Assembly: GCA_020698575.1 (NCBI GenBank)
Contig: CM036252.1
Coordinates: forward strand, 23,225,706-23,289,705
Origin: Bostrychus sinensis
Taxonomy: Eukaryota > Chordata > Actinopteri > Gobiiformes > Eleotridae
Reading direction: 5' to 3'
DNA: 64,000 bases
The stretch's first letter is position 1, and each line of letters begins with the position of its first letter. Of the stretch, positions 1-10,970 are shown in pieces. Below the pieces are notes generated by a model that worked only from the letters and a program-made list of their open reading frames with translations, had not been told where the DNA came from and ran no database searches. The translations under genes were made by a program, and so were the position numbers.

Positions 1-889
1 TGTACAAATGCAAGTCCGTTATGACGGCTTGTGGCACTGGATTTACTGGACTGGATTTATTCCTTATGGGAGATAGTTTGTCTTTTGATGGAGCCACAGT
101 CTGCTTATCTACTGCCTAAGGATGCTGTATGACATGAAAAAAGAGAGAACCAAATCAAACATGTTTGTATTGAAGCAATAACAAGCTGCTGCGAGATGCT
201 TTGTATGCACATCACCATGGGAACAGCAATTGGGAATGTAATGCTACAGACAGGACGTTAAATTGCATTAACAAGAGGGGACAGAGGCAGACTTGTTAGA
301 TGTTGGGCATATTGCGATTGGAGCAACACACTGTGCTTTCAGGAGGCTGAACAGAGTGATGACACATAACTTACTGTAGCTGACAGAGTGGAATCTCTGT
401 CTCCTGTCGCTATCTTCAGTTCTGCAAATGCAATCATTGGCTCAAGAAGGCATTATAAACTGTGCTGACAGTAACTGTATTTTAACAAAATTTTATTTGA
501 AAAAATAATAATGGAGCTGGTAACATGTTCTTTGGTCCATCCATTCCTGGAACATGTGAGTCTGGTCCGGTGGGCCTGAAAGTTGTTAGTCTTGATTTAG
601 TACAAAAAAAACTATTACTAACAATGGGATAAATTCACCAAAAATATTATACACTCTATCACAAATGCCAGGAAAAAAAAAAACATAGAAGGGAGCAGGG
701 AAACATGTGTAACTTCACTGAAGCTACCCAAGGACCCATGTAACTCAGACAACAGCAACAAAATGAAAATCGCACAGCTGAAATTCCCCCGGCATTAGTG
801 TTCTATGATTAATAAATACATTTATGCATCTTATCTACTATTCTCAATCTAGTTTTTGTTATAAATGCACTTAGGACCAAAAGCACTAG
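1..889. other. unique intergenic sequence, no gene
   Basis: AT-rich sequence without a convincing open frame, RNA gene or recognisable transposon. Short A and T runs occur near 607 and 677. Nothing else is visible. Confidence 0.6.
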
Positions 890-890
890 C

Positions 891-946
891 TATTAGATAG
901 ATAAAAATTATTATTATTATTTATTATTATTAGATAGATAAAAAAC
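891..946. repeat. (ATT)n microsatellite with flanking 17-bp direct repeats
   Basis: A short, slightly interrupted ATT tract is bracketed by two near-identical copies of TATTAGATAGATAAAAA, at 891-907 and 929-945. The arrangement suggests a small slippage or duplication event. Confidence 0.8.
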
Positions 947-2247
947 AAACTAAAACACTAAATAATAATTGCACTTAAATATACTTAGTGTTAGAGTCAT
1001 GTATTATTTAAACTTTTGAAAGTTTTTTTTGTCTGACTGTTGGTGTTAATTATCTGTAGGTGTTATTGTGGTTCAATTGCTTGTCATGTCAACATAGTCA
1101 TTATTCAAAGTATGAAACTGAACCTGAGCTCAAATAGTATCTAGTAATAGTAAAAAGAAGTTATTTAGATGAAAGGCTGCTAGATTTGGTTACAATGCCA
1201 TTAAAATTATGCACTCTTCACACAAGATAGATGCTATATTGAACAACTAGGACAATCCCCTACATTTTTTGAGTAACAGAGAGCAGCCAACGCACATCTG
1301 AGACAGTGAGCTGCAGAACAGAATGCCACAAGTGCTCTTTCTTTCTCAATTAATTTGAGAAGAGTCAACCAAATTTCCCCTTAGGAGTCTGAGTTGAATT
1401 TACATTTGTGTTCAAACCCTAAACCAGTCAGTTGTGATGTCTGTATCTTGGATCACTGCTCTGCCTTTGTGTAAACAGGACTGAGCCAAACAGAGAAGCC
1501 TTAATTGTGGGCCATCTGCCAACAAGCTGGGATCTCTGCTGTATTAGCCAAAGTGCGGTAAGACATTTACTCATTTTTATTCAGATTGTTGAGGTGTTTA
1601 CAGGCAATATTTCTGAGGTTGTGAGGGCTCTCATTAAACAGATTTACTCACAATAACAATGCAATTTGCCGGTCATAGGTCTCTTCCTGATACTCAGGAG
1701 CTTCCCATAGGTCAAACGGTCTGTAGTCCTTTGTAAATCAAAACATCTCTTCTGGCAGATGGTGTTATTTCTCTGTAAATATGAGACGCAGCTCTAATGG
1801 AGAACATTAGGGGAAATCTCCCGCCTCTTAGCCTCTTGCTTTGTATGACACTAGCATTGGGCTCATCTGTATTCTGCAATATTCCTCATTCAAACACAAT
1901 TTCCATTTTCTGCCGTTCACATTACCTGCCTTTTGTAGAGTTTCACAACAGGAGTTCGATTTGCCTGTAATGTTTTCCAGCACATAGACACATATATTGT
2001 TTAAGTTGTTTGTCCACATGTTTTGTTTAGCTTTTTTGCAGCTTTTTCCAGGGTTTTCAGACCATTGCACAAAGCACCATCAAGACAAAGCCTCCACCTT
2101 TTCTTTTCTGGTCTCGGTAAATTCGAATCCTCTCAGGACCACTACATTATTTTTGTAAAACATTAAAAAGATGTATTTTTTTCTCTCTACATTTTCATAT
2201 GTAAATGTAAAAAAAAAAAACATTTAATGTTATATGGGTGAGCAGAG
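947..2247. other. unique intergenic sequence, no gene
   Basis: No supported gene. The minus-strand frame at 1828-2070 has no recognisable domain and no supporting context. No transposon ends were found. Confidence 0.55.
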
Positions 2248-2325
2248 GAGGTAGAAATCTGTACTTAAGTACTGTTACTTCAAAATAATACCCAGAAATG
2301 AGGTGAAAGTCAAAAATACTTGAGA
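2248..2325. repeat. TACTT-rich dispersed repeat fragment (copy 1)
   Basis: The segment carries the repeated words GTACTTAAGTACTG, GTTACTTCAAA and AATACTTGAG, typical of a very common fish interspersed repeat built on ACTT/AAGT words. Related fragments lie at 32285-32460, 33893-33985, 35245-35400, 49685-49775 and 61490-62560. The transposon class is not settled. Confidence 0.55.
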
Positions 2326-2327
2326 AA

Positions 2328-2620
2328 AAAGCACTAATAATATTCATATTACTGCAACAACTACTAGTACTTGTACTGCTAACTACTACTAATACTACTA
2401 CTATTTGCACTTTTCTTCAGCATTGTGTTTGACGTCGGATTCTCTTCCTGATGCAACCCTCTCCATTTATCTGTTTAACTCCATTTAACTATTTCTACTA
2501 CTGTTACTACTACTACTGCTTACGACCACCACTATTACTACTATTAGCACTAATAATACTTCTGCAACTATTACCACTATACTTCTACTTCTACCTCCAC
2601 TCAAAACTCAAGGTTAAAGG
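2328..2620. repeat. degenerate (ACT)n trinucleotide tract
   Basis: Impure ACT/TAC triplets run through 2328-2410 and again through 2488-2615, interrupted by an RTE-tail fragment around 2430-2475. The open frames overlapping it are low-complexity artefacts. Confidence 0.7.
2430..2475 (-). mobile_element. RTE-tail SINE/LINE fragment
   Basis: Contains TTCCTGATGCAACCCTCTCC, the reverse complement of the GGAAGGGCATC block next to the 3' end of a fish RTE-type LINE and its dependent SINEs. Longer copies lie at 34160-34285, 44040-44180 and 45345-45560. Only the core is kept here. Confidence 0.5.
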
Positions 2621-2639
2621 GTTTTTCCTCCAAACCAAC

Positions 2640-3087
2640 TGAGTAAAAGTATGTGGTTACTTTCCACCATCCTCCATTGGTGAGGTAACATTTTTAGCAC
2701 ACAAAGGCCATACTCATTTTTGTAAAACATTTAGCTGCTCATATCCAACCCAGGACTTCTTTCTTCTCGGTTGCTCTTTTAAGTTTCCAGGCTTTTGTTA
2801 CTTTGCAAATGTACTTTATATAGAAACACCACACTGTGAATCATGCCAAGTGAGATATACTGTACAGCGCTGTATCAGCTGACTTCTGCAGACCTTTTTG
2901 AGTTTGCCTCCTTTCCTTTGTCTGCCGCGCTCTCCGATTCCTCGCTGTCTTTTTATATCTTTGCACTTTGCAAAGAAAATAATACAGCAATAACACTCTT
3001 AATTTGCTCCCCAATAGCGTAAACAGTCATTGTTCAAAGCTTGTATCTGCATTTATTCTCTTTTTTGTATAATGTATTGGGGATAAC
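2640..3087. other. unique intergenic sequence
   Basis: AT-rich sequence between repeats with no gene or regulatory signal that can be defended. Confidence 0.5.
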
Positions 3088-3089
3088 TA

Positions 3090-4875
3090 CAGTGGCAAGC
3101 AAAAGTATGTACCCCCATTAGCATTTTCCCTTTTTTGTTGCCCTACAACCCGGAATTTAAATGGTTTATTTAGAGGTTCATGTCAGTCACTTTACATCAC
3201 ATGACTACAACTATGAAGATGCAATTTTTTTTTATTGTGAAACAAATTAGAAATATGACAGGAAAAGAGAAACTTGTGCATACAAAAGTATGTACCCCTC
3301 AAGTTAGTCCTCTGAAGGACTTTCAGCTCCAACTTTTCTTTGATAACTGTTTATGAGCTTGGTTCATAAAATCACTGGGATTTGTGCTCATTCTTCATCT
3401 AAAAACAGCTCAAGCTCCTTCAGGTTGGATGCATTGTCCAGCACAGTTTGAGTTATTTTCTTCAAAGATTTTCCTGTATTTAGCTCCTTCCTTCAGTTTT
3501 GAGCAGTTTCCCAGTCCCTACCAATGACAAATATCCCCACAACAGGACACTGCCATCACCAGGCTTCACTTTAGAGAGGGGGCAGTCAGGTGCTAGGTTT
3601 GTGCTACACATAGCATTTTTCATTGATGGCTCATTTTTTTTAATTGTATCTGGACAGAGGATCTTCTCGTGTTTGGGGAGTCTCCCACGTGCCTTTGGGC
3701 CAAGGGTGTCAAACTCAATCAGAGCTGGGGCCAAAATTATCTTGGTTGTGGGCCGAATAAGAATATTGTATAAATAATAAAGCCAGCCTACTGTATTTTT
3801 GTTCTCAGTTAGGATACAATAGGCCTTTAATATAGACTAATACATCCCCACAGCATTAGAGCACAAGTAGTGACAAAGAACTAGTGACGGAGGGCAGTGC
3901 CATGAATGAACTTAGACAACTCTTCAGCCTGATAACTTGGCTTCACTGACACAGGCTCTTTTTAAACTGCTGCTGTCTGTAGCTTCTTTGTGGAGACGGG
4001 GTTTGTACAGGAGATGTTTTTACAATGCTGTGCGGTTAGAGCCTGTTTTTATTACTGCCACATTAGCTTAACAAAGTGTAGAGTGTTTACAGACCCTGTC
4101 TGTTTAAGAAGCTCCTGCTCTCACTGACCCCTCTTTGTCCATTTCTTTTGTGGAAAGTTAAATTTCCTGTTGGAGAATCCTTCACTCGCTGCCTGCTCCT
4201 GCGGCTCGTTAAATGCCGCTCGCTAAAACAGTGGGGGAGGGGCAGTGCCGGCGTGCAGCGGCACGGCTTCTGCAGTGCATTATGGGAGATGTAGTTCAAA
4301 CAAGTTGAGCGCAGCATTCTGCCGGGCCATTATTAATATAAATTGGAAATTATCTTGCAGGCCAAAAGTAATTATATCACGGGCCAAATTTGGCCTGCGG
4401 GCCTGAGTTTGACATGTATGCTTTTGGCAAATACAAAACATGTTTTGTTATTATTTTCTTCAAGCAATGGCCTCTCTTCCACACAGCCCAGCTCTGGTCC
4501 TGTGGACAGATACAACAGTCTCTGCTGTGGAGCCTGGTTTGTGAGTTTTAGATGGTCCTCTCTAGGCAGGTTTGGTGTGGTGCCTTACTTTTACATGTTG
4601 TAATGATGAATCAAATTGTGTTTTGTGGCATAATGACAGTTGAATTGCAATCAGGCCAACCTTAACTAACTATTTCTGTGACTTCTGAGGCTGAGTAACA
4701 CCAGGTCTCATTTAGGGGCCTCTTTAAAAAGGGGATACATACTTGTACATACTTGCATTTTCATAGTTGTTGTCATGTGATGTAAAGTGATTGACATGAA
4801 CCTCTCAATGATTCATTTAAATTCCAGGTTGTAAGGCAACAATAAAAGAAAAAGGCTTACTTTTGCTTGCCACTG
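3090..4875 (+). mobile_element. Tc1-like transposon, nonautonomous, split by a hAT
   Basis: Both ends carry the inverted terminal word CAGTGGCAAGCAAAAGTA next to TA (3088-3089 and 4876-4877), the target duplication of Tc1/mariner elements. The inverted match continues for roughly 180 bp inward on each side: the block starting TGTTGCCCTACAACC near 3137 matches in reverse the sequence near 4765-4850. A second, direct copy of the word AAAAGTATGTACCCC sits at about 3283, so this is an IR/DR-type terminus. Without the 720-bp hAT inside, the element is about 1.07 kb, shorter than an intact Tc1, and no transposase frame survives. A truncated relative lies at 44273-44445. Confidence 0.85.
3701..4420. 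mobile_element. hAT-like nonautonomous element inserted in the Tc1 element
   Basis: The left end CAAGGGTGTCAAACTCA is matched inverted by TGAGTTTGACATGTATG at the right. The flanking octamers CTTTGGGC (3693-3700) and CTTTTGGC (4421-4428) differ by one base and form an 8-bp target duplication, as expected for hAT. The GGGTGTCAAACTC terminus belongs to a widespread fish hAT group. The interior has no transposase; the open frames inside it (4087-4317, 4343-4603) are chance frames. Confidence 0.82.
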
Positions 4876-4963
4876 TATATGCACCTTCAAAAGTAAAAAA
4901 AAAAAACAATGTTATACCATATACTAAAGTGGTACTATTCAAGTAGAAGTTAAAGAAGTTGAA

Positions 4964-5015
4964 ACTACTACTACTACTACTACTCACTAATACAACTGTA
5001 ACTACTACTACAAAC
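4964..5015. repeat. (ACT)n microsatellite
   Basis: About seven consecutive ACT triplets at 4964-4984, then a degenerate continuation. Confidence 0.8.
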
Positions 5016-5069
5016 TTCACCCACAATGGGTCTGTAATAGAAGATAAGTTGATTCTGTGACAATCTGTA

Positions 5070-5170
5070 TAAGTATTTTGTGGCTCAATGGATAAATCAT
5101 TTACCCCTGAACTAAAGGATTCTCAGTTTGAGTCCAGGTCGGAGCAATATATCTTTACTATTGTAAGAAA
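5070..5170 (+). mobile_element. tRNA-derived SINE, family 1 (copy a)
   Basis: The head has a good polymerase III A box, TGGCTCAATGG (5081-5091), and B box, AGTTTGAGTCC (5125-5135), spaced as in a tRNA gene, with CATTTACCCCTGAACT between them. A short body follows with the family word ATCTTTACTATTG. At least fifteen related copies lie elsewhere in the window. There is no intact acceptor stem, so it is not a working tRNA gene. Similarity to the 7.9-kb copy appears to continue past the SINE to about 5440. Confidence 0.75.
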
Positions 5171-5940
5171 GAGCAAATGTCTTGGCAGAGGTCTGACTCC
5201 CCAAGTGCTTCTATAGTTTTATAGACCATGGATGTCGTTGCAGTGTCTTGTTTTCATTTCTGCCCCTCTCCAATGAGGTTGTGAACCAAATTAAAAATGA
5301 GATTGGCATGATCCATGTGCATCAATAACCAAACTGTAGTAGATTTAACATTTTGACGTCTTACTGCTGCAGTGTAGACAGTCCTTACTCTTTTATTTGC
5401 ATCATTTGAGGAGACAAGAAGCTGGGCTTAATGCACATCACTGTTTAGACTGAAAAAGAGGCCATTTTCCTTCCATGGTTCGTATGAGAACAAGGAGGTA
5501 TTCTTGGTAACGGTCATTGGGTGCAGTGCTCTCATGACTAGAGATAGACAAGGAAAATACAAAAGCACCTCAAGGACACCAATTTTTATGCCTCCAGCCC
5601 GAGTGGCATGCTATTTTTCAGGTCGCTCGTTAAGAGCACTTGTTTCACTATTACAGTGCAATTTTACAGAATACTTCACCTAATAGCTGCTGTGCATTTG
5701 ATTAGTCCTCTGGGAGGCTAACCAGGATCAAGCATTTATTTTTCTCCTTTTTCTATTTTTCAATAACGCACTTTGGGTTAACCACATATTCATCTTCAAA
5801 TGCGAAAAAGAGTTTCCATGCAATTTTATGTTTGTAGAAATGGGAAAAATATAATCTGAACCAGAAATAGGAAAACTGTTTTGCTCAAGTAGATGTTAGT
5901 ACTCAACAACATCATGATTTATGTATGTACTGCCCTTAAA
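5171..5940. other. no gene; partly similar to 7950-8130
   Basis: 5225-5440 shares spaced words with 7955-8125, such as ATGGATGT, GTCCTT-CTCTTTTATTT-GCATCATT and AAGCTGGGC versus CAGGCTGGGC. The two SINE copies may therefore sit in an older, longer duplicated or retroposed unit. The rest is unique. Confidence 0.45.
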
Positions 5941-5944
5941 TGGT

Positions 5945-7262
5945 GTAAGTCCTATTTTGAAGACAGGAAGTACTTTGTTGAAATCGGTAACTGTGTCTCA
6001 GACTAAATGGCCCTGACCTGTGGGGTGCCCCAGGGGTCCATCCTGGGACCTCTTTTGTTCAATCTTTACATGCTCCCTTTAGGCCAATTAATAAGCAGCA
6101 ATAACATATCCTACCACAATTATGCAGAGGACTCTCAGATTTACATCTCACTGACAGCAGGTGAATATGGACCTGTGGATTCACTCTGTCACTGCATCCA
6201 ACAGATCAATGAGTGGATGAGAAACAACTTTCTCCAGCTAAACAGAGACAAGACTGAAATAATCATCTTTGGCCCACAGAAACAAAGACAAGGTGTCTGT
6301 AGTCACCTCGAGTCTCTTGCACTAAAACCTACAAGTCAGGTTAGAAATCTCGGGGTAATCATGGACTCTGACTAGAACTTCAGCAGTCACATTAAATCTA
6401 TAACATCATCAGCATCTCAAAAACATTGCCAGAATCAAAAGTATACTGTCTAAACCAGACCTAGAGAGACTTATTCATGCATTCATCTCCAGCAGGTTAG
6501 ACTACTGTAATTGTCTGCTCACTGGACTCACTAAGCGAGCTGTAAGACAGCTGCAGGACAGTCCAGAAAGCTGCTGCTCGGGTCCTGACTAAAACCAGGA
6601 AGTACGACCATATTAGTCCTGTCCTCAGGTCTCTGCACTGCCTTCCTGTTGCTCAGAGAATAGACTTTAAAACAGCTCTACTTGTGTACAAGTCTCTCCA
6701 TGACTTAGCACCAAAGTACATCTCTGACATGTTGGTCCCATATGAACCCTCTCGGACTCTGAGGACCTCATGGACAGGTCTCTGCTGGTCCCAGAGTCAG
6801 GACTAAACTCGGTGAAGCAGTGTTTCAGTTTTATGCAGCTAAACTCTGGAACAGTCTTCCTGATGATGTTAGACAGGCCTCTACTCTGACAATGTTCAAG
6901 TCCAGACTTAAAACTGTTCTTTTTAGTTGAGTTGGTACTTGTTCATTTAGTATTCAGAATCTGTTTTCTCTATATACATATATTCAGCAAAATGATACAG
7001 ATGGACAGTACTCTCTTCATCCTCAGGACTCCAATTAAATATCTGCCCTGAGTCTTCTGGAATAATGTACAGAGCATCTTAAAAGTTGAAGGTCCCAATA
7101 GCTCAGTTTAAATCAAAACCATTTTTTTTCTCCATGTATGATTTGTCACTGTTTTGCGTTTGCGTGTGAATTTATTCTAAATATCGCTGTATTGTTATTT
7201 GAGTGGAACCTGTTGGCCAGGACTCCTCTTGAAAAAGAGATTTTCCTGGTTAAATAAATAAC
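5945..7262 (+). mobile_element. 5'-truncated L2-type LINE
   Basis: Non-LTR retrotransposon remnant. Reading starts inside the reverse transcriptase, continues through the carboxy-terminal domain in broken frames (words such as SSRLDYCNCLLTGL, LRSLHCLPVAQRIDFKTALL, KLWNSLPDDVRQASTLTMFK) and ends in a 3' region closing with TTTTCCTGGTTAAATAAATA, the usual end of fish L2 copies. About 1.3 kb of a normally several-kb element remains. The endonuclease and ORF1 are missing, as is typical of 5' truncation during target-primed reverse transcription. Confidence 0.9.
5971..6375 (+). pseudogene. L2 reverse transcriptase fragment
   Basis: The frame opening at 6007 encodes CGVPQGSILGPLLFNLYMLP followed by the palm strand NYAEDSQIYISL, and later DKTEIIIFG and VRNLGVIMDS. 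These are reverse transcriptase motifs of the L2/CR1 group. The catalytic YADD motif reads YAED, so the second active-site aspartate neighbourhood is altered. An in-frame TAA at 6004-6006 cuts the frame from its upstream part, and a TAG at 6373-6375 ends it early, with frameshifts beyond. The protein would be inactive. Confidence 0.88.
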
Positions 7263-7856
7263 CTGCTACTACCACAATGTACTGCTACTGCTAGTGCTGC
7301 TATTACAGCTTTGAGCATGTTACCCACCTTATACATACAAAATACTTCTACTTATTTAAAAACATTAAAAATGTATTTTAGTAAAAGTATATATTTCTTT
7401 TTTGCTATCTATAAGTATCTTGTTTTATTCCTCTGTGGGTGTGATACGGTTTTATATCACACAGAGCTATAAATGACTCATTTACATGTTCTCGTCTGCT
7501 GATTACTTCTGTGTGCTTATTAAGTCTTATATCAACAATTTAATTGTGGGCCACAATTCTAAATAGGGATCATAACAAGAGCTGACAATACAGATAATTG
7601 ACAAGCTTGTTTATTTTGAAACTGTCTTTCAGTGTATTAAAACATAGAGACTTATTTGATTCCATTTGCACAAAATAAAACCCCATCATTTCAAATTTAT
7701 TCTCTAGTATTAAAAGTGTGGGATATAACAGGTGCCAAAAAGATACTAACCATCCATAAGGGGTAAGTAAAGAAACATTTTTATTTTTTGAGCATGAATC
7801 CGGATCACCTTTCGCATCTTATGTATCTTGGTTGATTCTTTACAATTGTAATTTGC
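7263..7856. other. no gene seen
   Basis: AT-rich sequence after the LINE with a few ACT-like triplets at its start. No supported feature. Confidence 0.5.
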
Positions 7857-8130
7857 TTCAAAGAGTAAACCATTTATCCTTGAACTAGAAGATCCCTGGT
7901 TGGGACCTGGTACACAGGACCCATGCCATGGTGAAGGTTTGAGTACTCTGAATGCTTCTTGAGCATGGATGTAGATGCAATTAATTATTTTTGTTTTTGC
8001 TTCTCTGCTCTGCTCCAGTGATTTTTGTGGACCTGTTGTGTGAGATCGTCCTTCCTCTTTTATTTTGCATCATTAAATTGGCCATTGTGTGGGATTTGCC
8101 ATTTGAGATGACAGCAGGCTGGGCCCTAAC
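7857..8130 (+). mobile_element. tRNA-derived SINE, family 1 (copy b) with extended 3' region
   Basis: The head words CATTTATCCTTGAACTAGAA and GATCCCTGG match the family consensus. The A box is eroded and the B box reads GGTTGGGACC. Downstream sequence to about 8130 resembles that of the 5.1-kb copy. Confidence 0.55.
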
Positions 8131-8446
8131 TCCAGTGTGTTCAAATCACAGGCTTTTGCAAATGTTTTGTGCTTCTGAAAGAACATTCAAAGAGTTTTTT
8201 TTTTCAGCTGTAGGGTACAAACAATACATTTGGGCAATAAAGAAGAAGTATGTTTGATTGCAGTAAAAACTCCACAGGGTACTGTTATAGTGAAGAGCAG
8301 AGTCACAAACTAAGGCTTACCCTCAAAACACTGCACAATAGGACAAATAGTAATAGTTTTTTGTGATGTGTACATTTGTCTGATTCAGAGCTATTAAAAT
8401 AAATGTGCACTCTGGTCTCACTTTGTGCCCATGGATTCATTTTGTA

Positions 8447-9350
8447 CAATTCCCGAAAAAGTTGGGACACTGTGTAAAATGTAATTGAAAACAAAATCCA
8501 ATGGTTTGTAAATCTCATAAAAAACAGTCACAAAAGAACATAATGAAGATTTCTTGAGTTGGAACTGAGATATTTCACTATTTCATGGCAAATAATTGCT
8601 CATTTTGAATTTAATGGCAAAAAGGTGGTGCAACAAAAGGCTGGAAAAGAAAGAGAAAAAGAGCTGGAGGAGAATTTTGCAACGTGTTGGGGTGTAATGA
8701 TACAGTTATAGTTTTTTAGTCTTACAATACAACTATATTGATAAGCACTACCTCATATCAAATTGTATCATTTTTTAGGTAGGGTATTTTATATGCATGG
8801 ATACCAAATATGTTTTAGAGTGTAAATTGTGTGTTTTTAATTAAATAAAATGTTATATTAAACGTTGCTTTGCTCTCTGTCCGCTTGACATAAGCAACCC
8901 TGCCACAGAGCTAGATTTGAGAGTATACTTTTATGATTTTTGTCAAAACATTGCTGTAACAATTGTATCGATATATTGTGTCAGTGTTCTGTCATTCTGT
9001 ATTGTTCTAAATTAGCCAATATTGTTCTTGAATTAGATAGAAACAGTTCTAATCTATACATATCGTATTGTTGCAAAAATGGACCATTACTCCCCTAACG
9101 TCATGCCAACACTGCAGTAAGATCGTGGATTCTGTATTAGTACTCTTGGATATATGGGATGTTCTTGATCTTAGGGACCTCATGTGACACCTCATTAAAA
9201 ATGTTCATAATGTTCTACTGGAAATCACAACATAGATCAGGAACATTTCAGAAGTCATTGTCTCTGAACATACTTAGCTCTGCCCCAGGTTAGAGCTAGA
9301 ACATAAGATCCATATACATTTTACACAGTGTCCCATCTTTTTCTGAATTG
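8447..9350 (+). mobile_element. Tc1-like transposon (second family), internally deleted
   Basis: Inverted ends: CCGAAAAAGTTGGGACACTG at the left is matched by CAGTGTCCCATCTTTTTCTG at the right. TA at 8445-8446 precedes the left end; the right TA has been lost. The left subterminal region (ATGGTTTGTAAATCTCATAA) and the segment at about 9160-9290 (GACCTCATGTGACACCTCAT, AGAAGTCATTGTCTCTGAAC) match my recollection of an abundant vertebrate Tc1 family. The transposase is almost entirely deleted. A hAT-like element interrupts it at 8689-9096. Confidence 0.75.
8689..9096. mobile_element. hAT-like insertion in the Tc1 element
   Basis: The ends GGGGTGTAATGAT and ATTACTCCCCT are imperfect inverted repeats. 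The flanking octamers AACGTGTT (8681-8688) and AACGTCAT (9097-9104) match at six of eight positions. The interior is a TATATTG/ATCGATA-rich sequence like the common fish repeat beginning GGGGTGTAACGATAC. No coding capacity. Confidence 0.6.
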
Positions 9351-9896
9351 GGTTTGACACTCGATGCATCAGATCTGGAGTGACACCTTATGGCATCATC
9401 CATCAAGTCCCTTTCAACCCACTTCAACCACCAAAGACACTGATGTGACCAGCCAGGATCAGTGGAACCCATCTTGGGGCAAATTCTTTAAACACCAAAA
9501 AAAAAAGGAAAAAAAAGTATTTCTTCTTAAAGCAGCCCTTCTGTGGATTCATTTTATCAAACGTATTGCATGTAATTGGACATCAACTCTTGTGATAATC
9601 TATGAAAATCTTCCGAGTGACTTGAGAGACGGCTCGCCATAAGAGTGAAGAAGCCACAAACGAAATATAGCCGTGACAAGAAAAAGCAAGTGTCTCGCTG
9701 GGGAAAACAAGCCATTAGCTCTTTGAGAGATTCATCAAAAGCCTCCGTTTCACAACCTACGGCGGTGTGATTGTAAAGTTGGAGTAATCTGATGCCACAA
9801 TTGCTTTTGTGAAATGATCTGAGTCCTCTATAGTGAGATATTAAAAGAACTGGACTCATCTTTGGGAGGTGTAAGCAAGGATTCCTGATTAAAGGC
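9351..9896. other. no gene seen
   Basis: Unique sequence. Opposed frames at 9364-9642 and 9557-9859 overlap on opposite strands and show no domain, so neither is called. Confidence 0.45.
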
Positions 9897-9904
9897 TTTT
9901 AGGT

Positions 9905-10962
9905 CACAGATTCTCAAACACACCACAGGTACCTCCGCAGAAAATATTTAGCTTTCTAAGGACTAAAATGAGCCAAAATAAGGCTAAACCAGGACTGAGC
10001 CAGACTAAAGTAGGACATAACTAGGAAAAAAACAGAACTAAACTGCGACAAATCCAGGGCTAAACCAGGACAAAACTAGGACTAAACCAAGACTAAACCA
10101 AGAATAAACCATAATAAACCAATACTAAACCAGTCAAAATGAGATTAAACCAGTACTAAACCAGACAACACTAGACAACACTATACTAAATCAGGACTAA
10201 ACTGGGAATAAACCAGAACTGAACTAGGCTAAACCAGGACAAAACTAAGACTAAACCAGAACTAAACTGCGACAAATCCAGGTCTAAACGGCGACAAATC
10301 CAGGTCTAAATCAAAACAAAACCAGGACTAAACTTAGACAAATTTAGGTCTAAATCAAGACAAAACCAGGACTAAACTGAGACAAATCCAGGTCTAACTC
10401 AAGACAAAACCAGGACTAAACTGAGACAATTCCAGGTCTAAATCAAGACAAAACCAGGACTAAACTGAGACAAATCCAGGTCTAAATCAAGACAAAACCA
10501 GGACTAAACTGAGACAAATCCAGGTCTAAATCAAGACAAAACCAGGACTAAACTGAGACAAATCCAGGTCTAAATCAAGACAAAACCAGGACTAAACCAA
10601 GAGTACACCAAGAATAAACCAGACTAAACCAATACTAAACTGGACAAAAAAATATTAAACCAGGACTAAATTAGTACTAAACCAGACTAAAACAGAACAA
10701 AGTCAGAACTAAACCAGGACCAAAGTTGGAATGAAACAGGACTAAACTAGGACTAAACAAGACTAAACCAGAAATAAGCCAATTTAAACCAGGACAGAAA
10801 AAGAACAAAACTAGGACAAAATCAGAACTGAACAAGGAATAAACCTTGGAAATAGCAGATCTAAACTCGGACAAAACAAGCAACAGCCAAAGACTCCTGA
10901 GTACCACCGGAAGAAGCTTACGTACCTCTAGTAGTATCAATACCACAGTTTGAGAACCACTC
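9905..10962. mobile_element. hAT-like element whose interior is a minisatellite
   Basis: The left end CACAGATTCTCAAAC and the right end GTTTGAGAACCACTC are inverted repeats related to the fish hAT terminus CAGTGGTTCTCAAACTGTGG. The octamer TTTTAGGT occurs immediately outside both ends (9897-9904 and 10963-10970), a perfect 8-bp target duplication. Nearly all of the roughly 1.06-kb element between the ends is tandem repeat. No transposase is present. The perfect duplication suggests a younger insertion than the other hAT copies here. Confidence 0.85.
9958..10880. repeat. minisatellite of diverged 11-mers with a 44-bp higher-order repeat
   Basis: The basic unit resembles CAGGACTAAAC. From 10323 the array locks into a 44-bp unit made of four diverged 11-mers (CAGGACTAAAC, TGAGACAAATC, CAGGTCTAAAT, CAAGACAAAAC). 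Unit starts fall at 10323, 10367, 10411, 10455, 10499, 10543 and 10587, exactly 44 apart; the seventh start opens only a partial unit. The 11-bp register extends back to at least 10257. Flanking parts are irregular 11-mer-like repeats. The minus-strand frame at 10677-10946 is a translation of the repeat and not a gene. Confidence 0.95.
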
Positions 10963-10970
10963 TTTTAGGT

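Noticed and set aside
5075..5145. Functional tRNA gene
   Set aside because: A and B boxes are good but the acceptor stem is not paired and many diverged copies exist, so it is a SINE head.
10677..10946. 89-codon hydrophobic minus-strand frame
   Set aside because: Mostly a translation of the 11-bp minisatellite and the adjacent hAT end.
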